Made by a program: the position numbers and the translations under genes. Positions 22,101 through 33,262 of a DNA stretch of 64,000 nt are shown here, piece by piece (the first letter of the stretch is position 1; every line of letters starts with the position of its first letter). Location of the stretch: positions 98,773 to 162,772 of the forward strand of contig JADDOH010001585.1 in assembly GCA_016648135.1 (NCBI GenBank), written 5' to 3'. The stretch comes from Agrypnia vestita. Taxonomy: Eukaryota > Arthropoda > Insecta > Trichoptera > Phryganeidae. The notes beneath the pieces are model-generated. The model did no database searches. It saw only the letters and a list, made by a program, of their open reading frames with translations, and had not been told where the DNA came from.

Positions 22101-22679
22101 AATAAATTGTGTATTAATATAACATTTTGAATATTTAATTTCGATTTTTTTTCAAACTTTTGAATTAGGGTTAATATATTTTTAATGGTACAAGAATCTA
22201 CTTCATTCTGTCAAAATAGGTAAACGTAGTTCCTGGGATCGGATAAGTTCAAGGTTCATGTCTCGGTGGAAATTAAATATTTTTCGATATATGGGTCTTT
22301 TAATTGATATATTTTATTTGTTTAAAGTCATGAAACCATACCATATATTCACAAAATAACAAAAGCAAAGTTCAAATATCCTTAAATGTCGGTACTTTTG
22401 AATACATGCGTAAATACATGGTAAAACTATTGGCTTTTTAATTTAAGATTTACACAAGTTTAACAAATAAATTTTAAGATACGAAACTAATTAATATCGA
22501 CCAATTCAAAAAAATGTTAGTATAGTAGGTTAGATTTACATTATATTAATATAGTCAAAATTAATGAAGAGGGATCTACCACAAACCCATGAACGTTTTA
22601 TAAACAGTAGCTTTTGCCTCAACATGTTTATGAAAGTGACGAAGTGAGAAGATGAAATGTATGAAAATGTCATCTTATA

Positions 22680-22880
22680 ACGCACACTTTAAGATATTTG
22701 AAGCTTTTTACAAGGCCATCCTCTACTATTTGGTTTATGTCTGGTCATGCCAGGTCCTTGGCAGACGCCTGCGGTTTAAGCTGCCATTAAAATTTGCCTC
22801 ATAATTTGCTTTACCTTTCATTCCACGCTCATCCATTTCAGGTGGCTAAACCATCTCAGCGATCATTTTTTAAATGTTCA
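22680..22880 (-). pseudogene. LINE C-terminal fragment (DQI-type)
   Basis: The minus strand gives LRWFSHLKWM, then an R-G-R-P-R-like remnant and 'TWHDQ', then 'EDGL'. This is the same C-terminal segment as at 2775-3065 and 51480-51700. There are multiple stops. Confidence 0.5.
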
Positions 22881-23112
22881 TATATTGCGTCTTCAATATA
22901 CAAATCAAACTATCCTATTTTACAATATTAAAAAAAATAAAAATTATATGATACTAAGATTAAGTCGTACCCATTAAGCGTGACTGTGACACACAATTAT
23001 TTGAGAATTGTATCCATGATTAGTAACTGATTTTTCCCAATTCGACGGGCAACCATCGATACTAGACAATAGTTATAGCTTAGTTACCGATCCTTGATAT
23101 AATCAGATAACG

Positions 23113-23258
23113 GGCGGCCCTTCTAGCTCAGTGGGCGTGACATGATGGTCACAATTAATTTATATGATTTACTTAAGCCTTGGTGTTTTGTAATGTGTTA
23201 TGTTTCTGTAATTGGGCCTCTTGGCTTGTTGAAGCGCAAAATTTAAAAAATAAAAATA
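23113..23258 (+). repeat. tRNA-derived SINE, internally deleted
   Basis: It opens with a canonical A box (TAGCTCAGTGGGCGTGACA) but runs straight into the body (AATTTATATGATTTACTTAA ... TTGGGCCTCTTGGCTTGTTG) without a B box. The intact relative at 29873-30044 (minus) shows that about 50 bp including the B box is missing. A body-only relative is at 27888-27987. Confidence 0.7.
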
Positions 23259-23849
23259 ACGCTTCTCTCAAAAGACAAATCTTAAATAATATCTGTACCT
23301 AATATTCAGGCGCGTGTAGTGATTACATCGAAGCACGACTATATTACGATAACTATTTTATCGAAAAAACATACAAAAAATTATGATATTATATTAAAAT
23401 ATTAATAATGTGATATTTATTGTTACGGAAAAATTGTAATATGACATACTGGTTTATCTTTAATTTATATTTTCTTTCAAAATACATGTTTATTTCAAAT
23501 GTCACGCTCAAAAGTTCTTACTTTTCGTCTCTGGTAATATTATTGATGTATCTTTGTGGTGCAACATGATTGTTTTAATAAACACAAAATTTAACTTTGG
23601 AATGCACACACGTTGAGTTATGTAGTTTCGAGAGTAGCAATTCCTCTTTTCGTAAAGTGTAATAAATAACTCAATATAACATATTACAGCTATTAATTAT
23701 AGCAGTTGTTATTACACCTGATGATGAGAGGGACTGCTCCTCTGGAAAGTATAGTAATGATAAATATATTACAACGCATATGCATCACAATGTTTAATTT
23801 ACAGTAAATATAAATAACCGTTCCATACAAATAACCGGTTACAATAACG

Positions 23850-24210
23850 GTTTGACCATCACTGATAGAAAGGTCGCCGTTTTCGCTCGGCACTGCGCAC
23901 TTCTGCGTCGCCTTGTCACTTCAGCGCGTCGCGCGGCGTCATGGGCGCAGCGCGGTCGCAGCCCTGCGGATTTCAATACAATTAGAATTATTATTGTTTC
24001 AAATCCGCGAGAATTAATTAAGCGAACAATATTTCCGCTCGTTAGCGACCGCGGGATTGCTCACCGGCCCGGCCGCCTCAGGAATGGGGAAGTCGCTGGT
24101 GATGGAAGACGCATTGTTCTGCGACATTAGTCAGCGCGACACGAGGAAGAGCGGAGGAAAGCGATGATGCCGCGCCAAGGTCGCGAGGATATCTGCGCGC
24201 CATTTAAATG
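23850..24210. other. CpG-rich island, possible promoter, exon or enhancer
   Basis: CpG dinucleotides are dense (for example CTTCAGCGCGTCGCGCGGCG near 23919 and CACCGGCCCGGCCGCCTCAG near 24063) in an otherwise AT-rich window. No copy elsewhere in the window and no terminal repeats. A plus-strand frame at 24087-24170 (ATGGGGAAGTCG..., MGKSLVMEDALFCDISQRD) follows a G-rich Kozak-like context but stops after 27 codons. A competing 92-codon frame (23852-24130) is arginine-rich and looks like a CpG artefact. It most resembles a regulatory or 5' exon island of a conserved gene. Unproved. Confidence 0.35.
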
Positions 24211-24777
24211 TTAATGCGCCCCAGGAAATGTGCTTTAATAAACGGAATTTTATGTTGCACATTCGCAATTATGCGAAGCATAAAAACAGTATCATTGCGG
24301 CGTGGAACACAACTTATTATTTTACACGAGAAGATAAACAAGTTTTTGTTAGACGCTTCACGTAATTATTTACAGACAAAAGTACTTTATAATAATAATA
24401 ATAATAATAAGGGAATATTTATAAAGCTTAATTTTAAAAAAAACGGTTCACACCAAGAACGCATTACGCAACTATTAAGTCCTAAACCAATATGGATACA
24501 ATCATTTGCTCGTAAGTAGGTACCTACGTTAAATATTTTTTATGTACTTTTAAAAAATAATATAATTGCCAAAAAATTATAAAATTATAATTAGAATATA
24601 TAATGTATTTTTATATTTTTTATTTTTATTTAATTAAAAATATATATAAAATATTTTTTTTCTACAATCATACATAAATGTTTACAAATCGATATTTTTT
24701 GTAGACCTCACCAAAAAGAATTATATTCTCGTGTGTGGTGAGGAAATGTGCTTTAATATATGAGATTTTGTGTTGTA

Positions 24778-24850
24778 TATAATAATAATGTATTATTTAA
24801 ATAGCGCTTTTGTTTAATTTTCACCTCAAGGACGCTTTACACACCTATTT
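24778..24850 (-). pseudogene. CR1/L2-like LINE, tail-only copy
   Basis: The reverse complement reads GCGTCCTTGAGGTGAAAATT ... AGCGCTATTTAAATAATA with ATT repeats. This is the 3' terminus of the family at 3205-3930 and 38615-39170. Only the last 70 or so bases are present. Confidence 0.7.
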
Positions 24851-25575
24851 TATTATCCTATACGATTAATACGATTATTTGAAAAGTGCGTTATAGGTTA
24901 TTTATGTTTTTCCTAAAATAATGCGCGTTATTATTATTAGTCATCCCCGTAGAATAGAAATTTTTATTTAGTAAATGAGATTTTACATTAAAAATATGTA
25001 ATATTGTGAAACGATTACTTTGAGAAACAAAAATTATTATTTCACATGAGAAAAAAGACACATTTGAATATTTTGGAATATATATCTTTGAATTATCACT
25101 TGTATTTTCTGTTTGAGATTCATTTATCCCCGGTTAAAACATCTCTCTTCACTTTTTTTACTATAATAATTATAACGGATAAAAAAAACACCTCAAAAAC
25201 GTCTATTTATTCCCACACCAATATAGAAATGATTTTTTTTAAATGTTCATTTCAGGTTTTTTCACACTTTTTCCTCTCTAAACACGAGCATCTCCGATCT
25301 TTTGGAGAGGTAGCACCTAACATATTCATTTATTTCAATCTCATGGTACTTTAGTAAAATTTTCTAGTTAAAAAATATTTGTTGTGTGCTTTTTAAACAG
25401 TGTCTTAGCTCCTTAGTATACGCCCCAGGCATAGAAAAAAATGATGAACAAAACTTACTATTTTATATGGGAAGCAAAAAATATTTTGGAATATAACTTT
25501 ATTATTATTATTTGACGGAATACAACTTATTTATATATTTTAGGAGAAGTTTACGACATGATTATTATCTAGTAG
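24851..25575. other. AT-rich non-coding, nothing recognised
   Basis: Contains a 102-codon ORF (25046-25354) with no recognisable domain and a biased, low-complexity composition. Confidence 0.5.
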
Positions 25576-25680
25576 CTAAGCTTTGCCTAATCTAAAGCTC
25601 GGGTATGTGAGCCTCATTCTATGTAGAAGACTAGCAAAGTAGTTTTTTTTTTCATAGCATAAGCGTTTAGCTAAGTTTGG
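25576..25680 (+). repeat. Degenerate SINE tail (CATAGCACAAGCG type)
   Basis: TGTGAGCCTCATTCTATG, then a poly-T interrupted CATAGCATAAGCGTTTAGCT. It resembles the body of the SINE copies at 34786, 36508, 59111, 60050 and 62288. The head is unrecognisable. Confidence 0.4.
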
Positions 25681-27887
25681 AAGCAGAAAAAATACTGATG
25701 CAGCACAAATCGATGGTCACCACGTACACATACTGTCGAATCAGCAAGAATATTTTTTTCGTTTTGCTTTCTAAAAGCATCCGATTTACTCTCTATTTTC
25801 GGATAATGTAAAAAAATACATTTTCGTTTCAAGAAAATTAGAGGAAAAATAATATTATTTTTAAAATTATCCGAAGAATAAATTAGATGGTTTAAAATAG
25901 GAATATGTAAATCGATTTTTCGCAGATTTAACTGCATAATCTTTTTATCTTTAAAATATACACGTAAGGTTTTTAAAATAATAATAAAATTTATATTTAT
26001 AGGGTAAAAAAACTGGAACTACAAAAATGGTGTACCTTTCTAGATATCCTGAGGAAAGTGGAACATATAGCAAGAGGACATGAGTCGATTTTGCTACTAG
26101 TTTTATAATCAGATAGGAAATTTTAAAATTGATATGCTTTTGATAGAAGGCTCCTAAAACATACAAACTTACTTTCAAAAAAAGTTATTAAATGGTAAAA
26201 CTGACAAAATTTAATGCATAAACATTCTCAAACAGGTCAACTTCTTTTATCCAAAAAGTGGCGGTTAATTTTTATACCTCTCAAATCAAGTCAGGTATTC
26301 CTTAAGGTTCAATCTCTTGGTCCGTATATTTTTCACGTCTATTAAAACTCCAGTTAATGTTTTTGAATGGCTAAGTAGTTAATATTATAGGTTGATGAGA
26401 TGACAATTCATTAAAAGTATATATCTTTTCTGATTACATTGTTACTTAGATCGATTGAACTTAGACAGACTTGAGGGTACTATGTATATATTAAGTATAT
26501 ATGCTAATCGTTTGTCTTGATTCGATTATTTAGATATTCAGATTTACTCAGATTCTTTATCTTTAAAACTATACAAATTAGCATCACGCTGCTGCCCCAA
26601 GTGGTAAGCAGATAAAATGGAGCCGCACAATTTTCTGTATAACATACAACTCTCTCCATATTATATTCAAACATCTTCATAAGAAGGCTCGGCGAACAAA
26701 CTCGGCGATTATCGTGGCATCTAACATGGATTACTTGATGACCACTATCTGAATTACTTGATCATTACAATTCTTTACTTCTGGTGCACCAATTCTTAAT
26801 TAATATAAATATAAATATAATTAATACAATTATTTCATAATAATTCGTTCAACATGACCGAATTACAGTACCGCATTTTTTCAATATGTTTATCAAAATA
26901 ATAGCAAGTATAGATTTAAAATGGACTTAATCAAACAGAATTATAATTTGTCTTAATTCACGGAATAACGAGACATCCAAAACACCGATCCAACAAAAAA
27001 ATATTTCGTTAAAATATTACAAAAAATTCGGATGAAAAAGTTCATCGAATCGAAGAAGCCGCGATTTCGGCTAAAAGTTCCCACCGAAATGCGCCACAAT
27101 TAAAAGGCCGAAGAAAATTAAAAATACAAAAGAGAAAAAAACTTCCTCTGTATTGTCTCGCGGGTCCCAACTGTTAAATTCTTTAGACCATTTCTGTACC
27201 CAGCGAGTCCAAGTGAAACAGCAAAATATCTGATCCTGTAAAAAAGTTTTTTCAATCCTGCGAATTCGATTAAACCTTTGTGAGAGGCTCGTTTCTTTTT
27301 GTTCCGGTTGTTCATATCACATGTTGCTAATAAAGTGTCGTATTTAGATGGGTCTAAGCATTCGGACTTTTCTCCTTAATTATGGACGTTTTGCATGGGG
27401 ATTGCCAAATTAGTTCGCCCGCTGTAAGCGAAACAATAAAATAGATAACAGAAAATAGGTCACGGCTGGTATTTAAATAATGCCAATTTAATCTGTTTTA
27501 ATCCACTTTAATCAATTTTTCAAGCTAAGATATTTTTCACATTATCAAAGCGGTCTTCTTAGCCGTAAAGAATCCTAATCTTTAAATTCATTATTTAAAA
27601 AGTAATGGAATTAATTATATTAATTAAATATTTATAACAACGCATTTTAATAATTAACCTACATAAATTATAATAATGATCCATTTACAATACTACGGCT
27701 TTTTATTTCACTACATTCTTATGAATTGAATAAAATTTACAAAATAATTATTTTTCTCACTGAGTCTGAACCATTGTAAGAAAATCACTCTTTACTTTTT
27801 AATTTTCAATATTTTGTGAACGTTTATTTAGAAAAAAAAAAATTTTAAATAGAGGGCATGACTCTAGTTTCTCACACCTTAATTTCC
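25681..27887. other. Non-coding stretch, no confident feature
   Basis: AT-rich with a more complex segment at about 27050-27440 (for example GTCTCGCGGGTCCCAACTGT). Short ORFs on either strand lack recognisable motifs. It may hold unique regulatory sequence. Nothing in it can be named. Confidence 0.4.
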
Positions 27888-27987
27888 GTTGAGTTGAGGT
27901 CACAAAAAATTTATGTGATTTACTCAAACCGGGGTATTTTTGTGGCTTCCATGATTGGGTCTCTTGGCTTGTTGAGGCGCTAAAAAT
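27888..27987 (+). repeat. SINE body fragment (GGGTCTCTTGGCTTGTTG type)
   Basis: GAGGTCACAAAAAATTTATG, then TTACTCAAACCGGGGTATTT, then TTGGGTCTCTTGGCTTGTTG. It matches the body of the SINEs at 23113 (plus) and 29873 (minus). The tRNA-like head is absent. Confidence 0.6.
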
Positions 27988-28009
27988 AATATTATAACAT
28001 AATAAAAAA

Positions 28010-28520
28010 ATCTTCTTCTTCTTCTTCTTCTTCTGCTTCATCTAGGACTGCGTCTTGTCATTGCTCGGAGCCTTTTCCTGGGATACAGATGTCCAGCTAT
28101 CTCGCCATCTTTTATGCGGTCTTCCTGGGAGTCTGGTACCAGACGGCAGCTTGATCGCTGCTATGCTCACTACTCTCTCAGAACAAGCTCTCTCCACATG
28201 ATCTCTCCAGTAACGTCTTCTGGATCTTCCCCATCGGACAATATCCTCGACGTATCAAGTCCTTCGTATTTCGGAATTCCTCAGTCGGTCTCGGATTGTC
28301 AGTCCCGCAGGGTTGGAGAGTCTTCATCTCAGTTTTTCTTAGGAGATTTTTAGTTCTGGTAGTGTCAGCCCTTGTCTCGAAACCATACGTCATGATCGGG
28401 CGGACACAAGTCTTATATATCTTCACTTTGCTCTCCTTGAGCATATGTTCGTTTCTCCAGACAGCATTTCTCAAGCATCCAGCAATAGTTGCGGCCTTGT
28501 TTGCTTGCTCTTTTTTTCAA
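28010..28520 (-). pseudogene. RTE-like LINE 3' end, RT C-terminal segment plus (GAA)n tail
   Basis: A minus-strand frame at 28178-28474 contains KIYKTCVRPIMTYGFETRAD, TRTKNLLRKTEMKTL and, after breaks, a degenerate continuation towards a (GAA)n tail at 28010-28031. The same segment occurs at 41420-41930 (KICMLPIMTYAVETRAD ... SEMKVL). In these LINEs it lies downstream of the catalytic domain. The plus-strand ORFs over it are shadows. Confidence 0.75.
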
Positions 28521-29329
28521 TAAATTTAATTTATATTATAATATGTACAATACATATAATGAATATAAATTGTACAACATTGCTAATATATTGCAGATAG
28601 ATTCCAGCCTAAAGGAGGGTCTTATAATAACAATAGTTAAAAAGATAAGCGACTTCAAAATATACATTTTTTTATATGTCTAACCAATGTTCACGTGATA
28701 ATGGACAACTTACTTACATTTTTTTTTTGTAGAAATCTATATTAAAATTGGTTGACCGCTTAAATTATTACACAATTTCTTTCTATTTATTTGTTAAAAT
28801 TTTTTGAAGCTCGATGTATGTCTGTGTAAGATCAATTATGGTATAGAATAAAATATAAATTTAATTTGATGAATTGTACATGATTTAATTGAAATGGTTA
28901 TTTCAATTAACGTACTTCTTAAACTTTCTTGTATACCTGCACATAATAAAAAAAAAAATTTGTTAAAAAAAAACAATATTTTTGATATGCAGATAGGTAA
29001 ATACTTATTTTATTTATTTATTTTGTTTTGGGGAAAATTAACAAAACAACAATCTTAAAAATATGAAATAATGGTTTTTACAATTATGCCAATTACAAAT
29101 TTTCCACTGAATATAAAAACTTACTTTACATTAAACAATTATTCTACACATATTTACACTTGGACTTATGACTAACTCAACTTTCACTAACATTCCACTT
29201 GATACTCTGTAGATACATAATAACTACCTTATGAAAATAAATACTACCGACGAACTCGAAAAAATATTATAATTGTGTTCTATAACGCCACTCTGGGACA
29301 GGCGTAGCCTAGTAGAGTGGCATAATCCA
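28521..29329. other. AT-rich non-coding, nothing recognised
   Basis: No ORF above chance and no terminal repeats. Several poly-A and poly-T runs. Confidence 0.5.
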
Positions 29330-29446
29330 CAAATTAAACAAAGCAAAAAAAAAGTGTAATTAATCTTATGTTTTATTGTTAAATTAGTATTAAGTATATT
29401 TATTTGTAAACAAGGATTTTTTAAGTAAATAAATAAATAAATAAAA
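29330..29446 (+). repeat. Retrotransposon 3' tail with (AAAT)n
   Basis: TTGTAAACAAGGATTTTTTA is followed by (AAAT)n at about 29425-29446. The same 3' end, TTGTAAACAAGGATTTTAAA plus AAATAAATA, recurs at 56407-56440. The match shows a shared LINE or SINE terminus, but no coding part is attached at either site. Confidence 0.55.
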
Positions 29447-29629
29447 CTTTAACTTACTTTAATAGCGAGTGGAGAGGGTGGAGGGGAACGTGGGATGGAA
29501 GTAGAAGGGAAGATATAATGTGCAAATTAGTTTGGGTGCGGTAGTGTTTTGCTAGAGTCCAGGATGAAACACTAGCTATCATATTGGCAATAATTAGGTT
29601 GTACCGTGAATTTCTCAAATCATTATCTC

Positions 29630-29760
29630 AGATTCACCAGCCAGAATGACCTTCGTCTTCCAGGATCTCATATGCCCGCAATTTTGTATTATGAGATACA
29701 GGATCTTTTATTTCTCTACTAACTCGTGATATGGCTAAGATATTGTAATTTGTCGGATTT
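29630..29760 (-). pseudogene. RTE-like LINE C-terminal fragment
   Basis: The minus strand gives 'LYLSHITS', 'ISYKIAG' and 'DPGRRRSFWL' across stops. It matches the segment seen at 15315-15700 and 49205-49515. The plus strand shares ATGAGATACAGGATCT with the 15.5 kb copy. Confidence 0.55.
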
Positions 29761-29872
29761 TATTATTATAAAAGCCATCGCTAGATCGATATCCCATGTC
29801 GCTTCAGCATCCTTCGACGATCCCTTTCTTTCCACCACTACAGAGAACACATAGCATCGTATCATTTTTTTC

Positions 29873-30044
29873 CCTTTTATTTAACGCTTCAACGTACCAA
29901 GAGGCCCAATTAAAGAAACGAAACATACCACAAAACACCCAGGCATGAGTAAATTATATAAGTTAATAGTGACCTCACCGGGAATCAACCCCTTGCCTCG
30001 GTGTGAGATTCTGTGTCATACCCACTGGGCTACGAGGGTCGCTA
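29873..30044 (-). repeat. tRNA-derived SINE with A and B boxes
   Basis: Read on the minus strand: A box TAGCCCAGTGGGTATGACA, B box GGTTGATTCCC, then TGAGGTCAC and the body TACTCATGCCTGGGTGTTTT ... TTGGGCCTCTTGGTACGTTG, with AAATAAAAG at the end. It is the most complete copy of the family also seen at 23113, 27888 and 44195. Confidence 0.75.
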
Positions 30045-30194
30045 TGAATTTTTAATACAATTTAAATGTTTCTAAATAAACGTTAATAGGAATTTTAAAT
30101 GAAAATGTCTTATTATGGTTCAGACTCAGTGAGAATTTTTATTTATTTATTTTTTATTAACGGAACACGTCCAACAATAGTCCTACAGCAATAA

Positions 30195-30305
30195 AAAAAA
30201 TCTGCTCTTTTGCTAGAAGTACGATGAATTTGATGATCTCCCGGGACTAGGCTCAAACCCCTAACCATTCGAGTACTAACTAGGCTAGTGCTTTATTACA
30301 AAACA
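30195..30305 (-). repeat. Degenerate tRNA-like SINE head
   Basis: The minus strand reads CACTAGCCTAGTTAGTACTC (A-box-like) followed by GGTTAGGGGTTTGAGCCTAG (B-box-like). There is no proper acceptor stem. Low divergence from a tRNA is not evident, so the family is uncertain. Confidence 0.4.
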
Positions 30306-31097
30306 TAAAAATCACACCCGTACAATGCCTTATAGAAAATTAAGTTTCTAGCTTTGATTTAACAGAACGCCTACATTCGGAACGGAAATAAATTGTTATT
30401 CAAAACTTATTTTCTGTCCTTGTATATAATGTGACGCAGTTCTTTAATGAAAATAATAAATGAGCCGAGTTTACAATAAAATCAAATTTAATATCAGTGA
30501 CGCTGAATGCAGGAAATACGCAGAACTGCACTCACCTCCACAGAAGGTTGGAATAAAATATATGTCTTTTGAGGTGCAATGAAATGTCACTGTACTTGAC
30601 AGATTAACCTAATACGCAATCGCTCTGAGCAAGAATTTCAGGGATCAGAAACACGGAGATTGCGAGCGTTATTATTAATACAAGCTATTATATAAATATC
30701 CAAAAAAAATTACAGAATTTTTATGTTTGAATTGAAGTTTTACATCAATTAGTTACTAAACATATGCCCTAGTGGTATGCAAAACACAAAATTATTTTCT
30801 GTAGATTTTTATTTTTTTCATAACTCTCATTTAATATAATTTAAATTTAACACGAAATCATAGTACTTTTGTGTTGTGTATAAACATCGCTAGCGTTTGT
30901 GATGGACACGGATAGTCGTGTTATCTATATAGAAAATAAATCATTTTAATTTAGTAGCGTTGGTGACGGACATTGTTACACGGTATTATATATTTTGATC
31001 ATCATTATGTGGGAAACTTTTTTATTTTACTTTAGACAAAATTTATAGATCGAGGTTTATTGATAATTCTTTACGTGATAGATGATATTAATATTTT
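30306..31097. other. AT-rich non-coding, nothing recognised
   Basis: No ORF or repeat terminus of note was seen. Confidence 0.5.
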
Positions 31098-31460
31098 TGG
31101 ATGTTAAAGCGTTACATTGTGGTTGGACATTATTATTAATTTTAACAAGATGTAACCCTAAAAAAATGACTGTACTTTAAAATGTCAGTTCCTAAGGAAT
31201 AATTATGTATTTATTTTATTTAATAAAAATCGGAAATAAAATTTTTCAAAAAAAAAATTCGAAAAAATTTTTTTGGAAAAAAAAAATACTATAAAAAGTT
31301 ATGGGCGTTAAACGAAGTTATGGGGACAAACAGATGGACGGACGGACAAAGAGACAACGAAATTATTGTAATGGGGATTAATTATAACTTTGTATAAGCC
31401 ACTTGGAGTAACTTCACGTCTACCGGTTTCGATACCACTGTACCTTCGTCAGAACGGATG
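31098..31460. repeat. Fragments of the CCGGTTTCGATAC foldback family
   Basis: ATGTTAAAGCGTTACATTGT at 31100 is the inverse of the flank at 42360-42398, and TCTACCGGTTTCGATACCAC at 31419 matches the core at 42274. Between them, AAACAGATGGACGGACGGAC near 31328 is a simple-sequence patch. The intervening A-rich part is unassigned. Confidence 0.45.
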
Positions 31461-32429
31461 CATACGTACCTACTAATTATCAATTACTTATTTTGGTTAA
31501 CAGGTTAATTTTTAACGGGTGCATGGCTTCAGTAATATTTTAAAGTTATCCAATCTGAGGCCTCTAATATTTATATGAATATTCACAATATTTTTTTTTT
31601 AAACGTGTGTCCTGTTTCCAAAAGTTTGTTCGTGAATTCTGAGACTCCATTTCAATTGAGACATATGAAATTTTCCTTTACTCTGATATTAAAATTATGT
31701 CCCGTTTTACCTTTATAAAATACTCAACAGAAATATTATTTGATAAGATAGGTATTTGAACTAGATAAAAAATATTAACAGTTATAACTGTAAAAATGGG
31801 TAAGCAATAAACAATAAATCTGCTATCTCAAAGAAGACAAAACCGCTTTTTCTGTTTTAATATATAATAGACACATATTATAAAATTATCCTTAACCAAC
31901 AGTTTTCAACCGCTCCACAAATGTTTTAAGATTTCCAACCCACGTTTGATTCCACGGCTCAAGACGTGTTTCCTCAAATCTCTCATTTCTCGTAACACAA
32001 TAATTATGAATACGGGAACATGTCACAGCTAGTCCCCGAGGATAGCGCCAACCGGCGGATCAGCGCTGTCATGATGGAGCGCCGAGTCGACGTGACGCCG
32101 TCTCCGTGACTGAAACGGTGCCAAACTGCGCAATTCTGGAGTGTTGATGAATACCAGGATGGTGAATAAATCTCCTTAATGCTGTCGTAAAAAATAATTA
32201 TGCGAAAACCATGGTGGTTGCGAAAAATCTCTCGCCTGTCGTGACCGACATCAACAACTGGCAGATAGATTACTTATAAGCCCATGGTGGGTGTGTCGGA
32301 CCCATCATTAGAACAGCTTTCGTCATCAGAGTACCGCTATTGGCCGCAATGTGAACCATTGTAAAACTTCTTAGCGGCCTTTATTTATGTGTATAATATT
32401 TATATGTATCATAATATAATATATATTTA
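31461..32429. other. Non-coding stretch; CpG-richer unique block at 32030-32330
   Basis: 32030-32330 has high complexity (GAGGATAGCGCCAACCGGCG at 32038 and GCGCCGAGTCGACGTGACGC near 32080) with no ORF or repeat copy. It may be regulatory. The rest is AT-rich. Confidence 0.35.
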
Positions 32430-32530
32430 TTAATATGAGAAAACTTACTAACTTTGTAAAAACCACACTGATTGTTTTTAAACGACTGCCGGTTTTGATA
32501 CTGAACTGTATTTTCGTCAGGATAGATGTA
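32430..32530. repeat. Partial copy of the CCGGTTTCGATAC foldback family
   Basis: TTAATATGAGAAAACTTACT, then GTAAAAACCACACTGATTGT and GCCGGTTTTGATACTGAACT. It aligns with the left half of the complete foldback at 42211-42358. TTCGTCAGGAT after it may be the longer core of the family. Confidence 0.65.
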
Positions 32531-32539
32531 AAATAGTTT

Positions 32540-32830
32540 CCATAAATTAGAGTCATGTGTTAGCAATTTGCTATGCAATTTGTTATGTTAGCAGACCTTG
32601 CATTTCTCGCGATATCTTTCTCAGTCTTTCCTATTCTATCGAATATACATACATCCCAAATGCACAAACTCATCTACTTGTTCCAAACATTCATTGCCTC
32701 ATAGTATTTCACATTTGTCTTACTTTCCTCTTTCTTGAATACCATCCCTTTATTTTGTTAAAATTCATAGTAAGGTTACTTTCGCTGCATATATCATAAA
32801 CCCTTGACATTTATATTAATTACTACAAAT
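32540..32830 (-). pseudogene. LINE reverse-transcriptase fragment (thumb region)
   Basis: The minus strand gives, with frameshifts, SESNLTMNFNKIK (the 'L..N..KTK' motif after the YADD box), then '(E)QVDEFVHLGCMYI', then 'RKTEKDIARNA'. These are the ordered motifs of RTE-like endonuclease/RT proteins just downstream of the catalytic motif. The 80-codon plus-strand ORF here is a shadow. Confidence 0.6.
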
Positions 32831-32934
32831 AAAACCACTATATATTCAATTATCAACATATTTCATGGCCAGTGGTCCCTTCGACAGGATACAATGAATA
32901 TTTAAAAAAAAAGAAGTGTAGACATTATCATCTC

Positions 32935-33110
32935 TCACTCTTGGCACTACAACCCTTGGTGGGTCTTGGCCTCCTCAATAATCTTCCTCCAATCATCTCG
33001 GTCTAGTGCCAGCTCTCTCCAGTTCCGAAGCTCTAAGGCAGAGATGTCTTAGAGGACGTTGTCACTCCATCTTTGGTTTTCCTAAGCTTCTTCGCCGTAT
33101 TCGCCTTAAG
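32935..33110 (-). pseudogene. LINE 3' end, EEAKTHQGL-type tail
   Basis: The minus strand reads 'ELRNWRELALDRDDWRKIIEEAKTHQGL', split by breaks, then CCAAGAGTGAGAGATG. The nucleotide tail AGGCCAAGACCCACCAAGGG is shared with 53300-53810 on the plus strand. Same family, 5'-truncated. Confidence 0.7.
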
Positions 33111-33262
33111 TTCAGACAAGTAACAGAAATTAAAAATAAATACATGAAGTTGAAAAACTAATCAAGAACTTGTGAAAACTAATTCAAAATGTAACATATT
33201 ATTCACAAAAAGGATATGGTTATTTATACTTTTTTTTTAAACACTTTTTCTAATTCCTAATA

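Noticed and set aside
23852..24130. 92-codon arginine-rich ORF in the CpG island
   Set aside because: GC-rich sequence lacks stop codons by chance. The residue pattern is biased and no domain is visible.
32557..32799. 80-codon plus-strand ORF resembling a membrane protein
   Set aside because: Shadow of a LINE reverse-transcriptase fragment on the minus strand.
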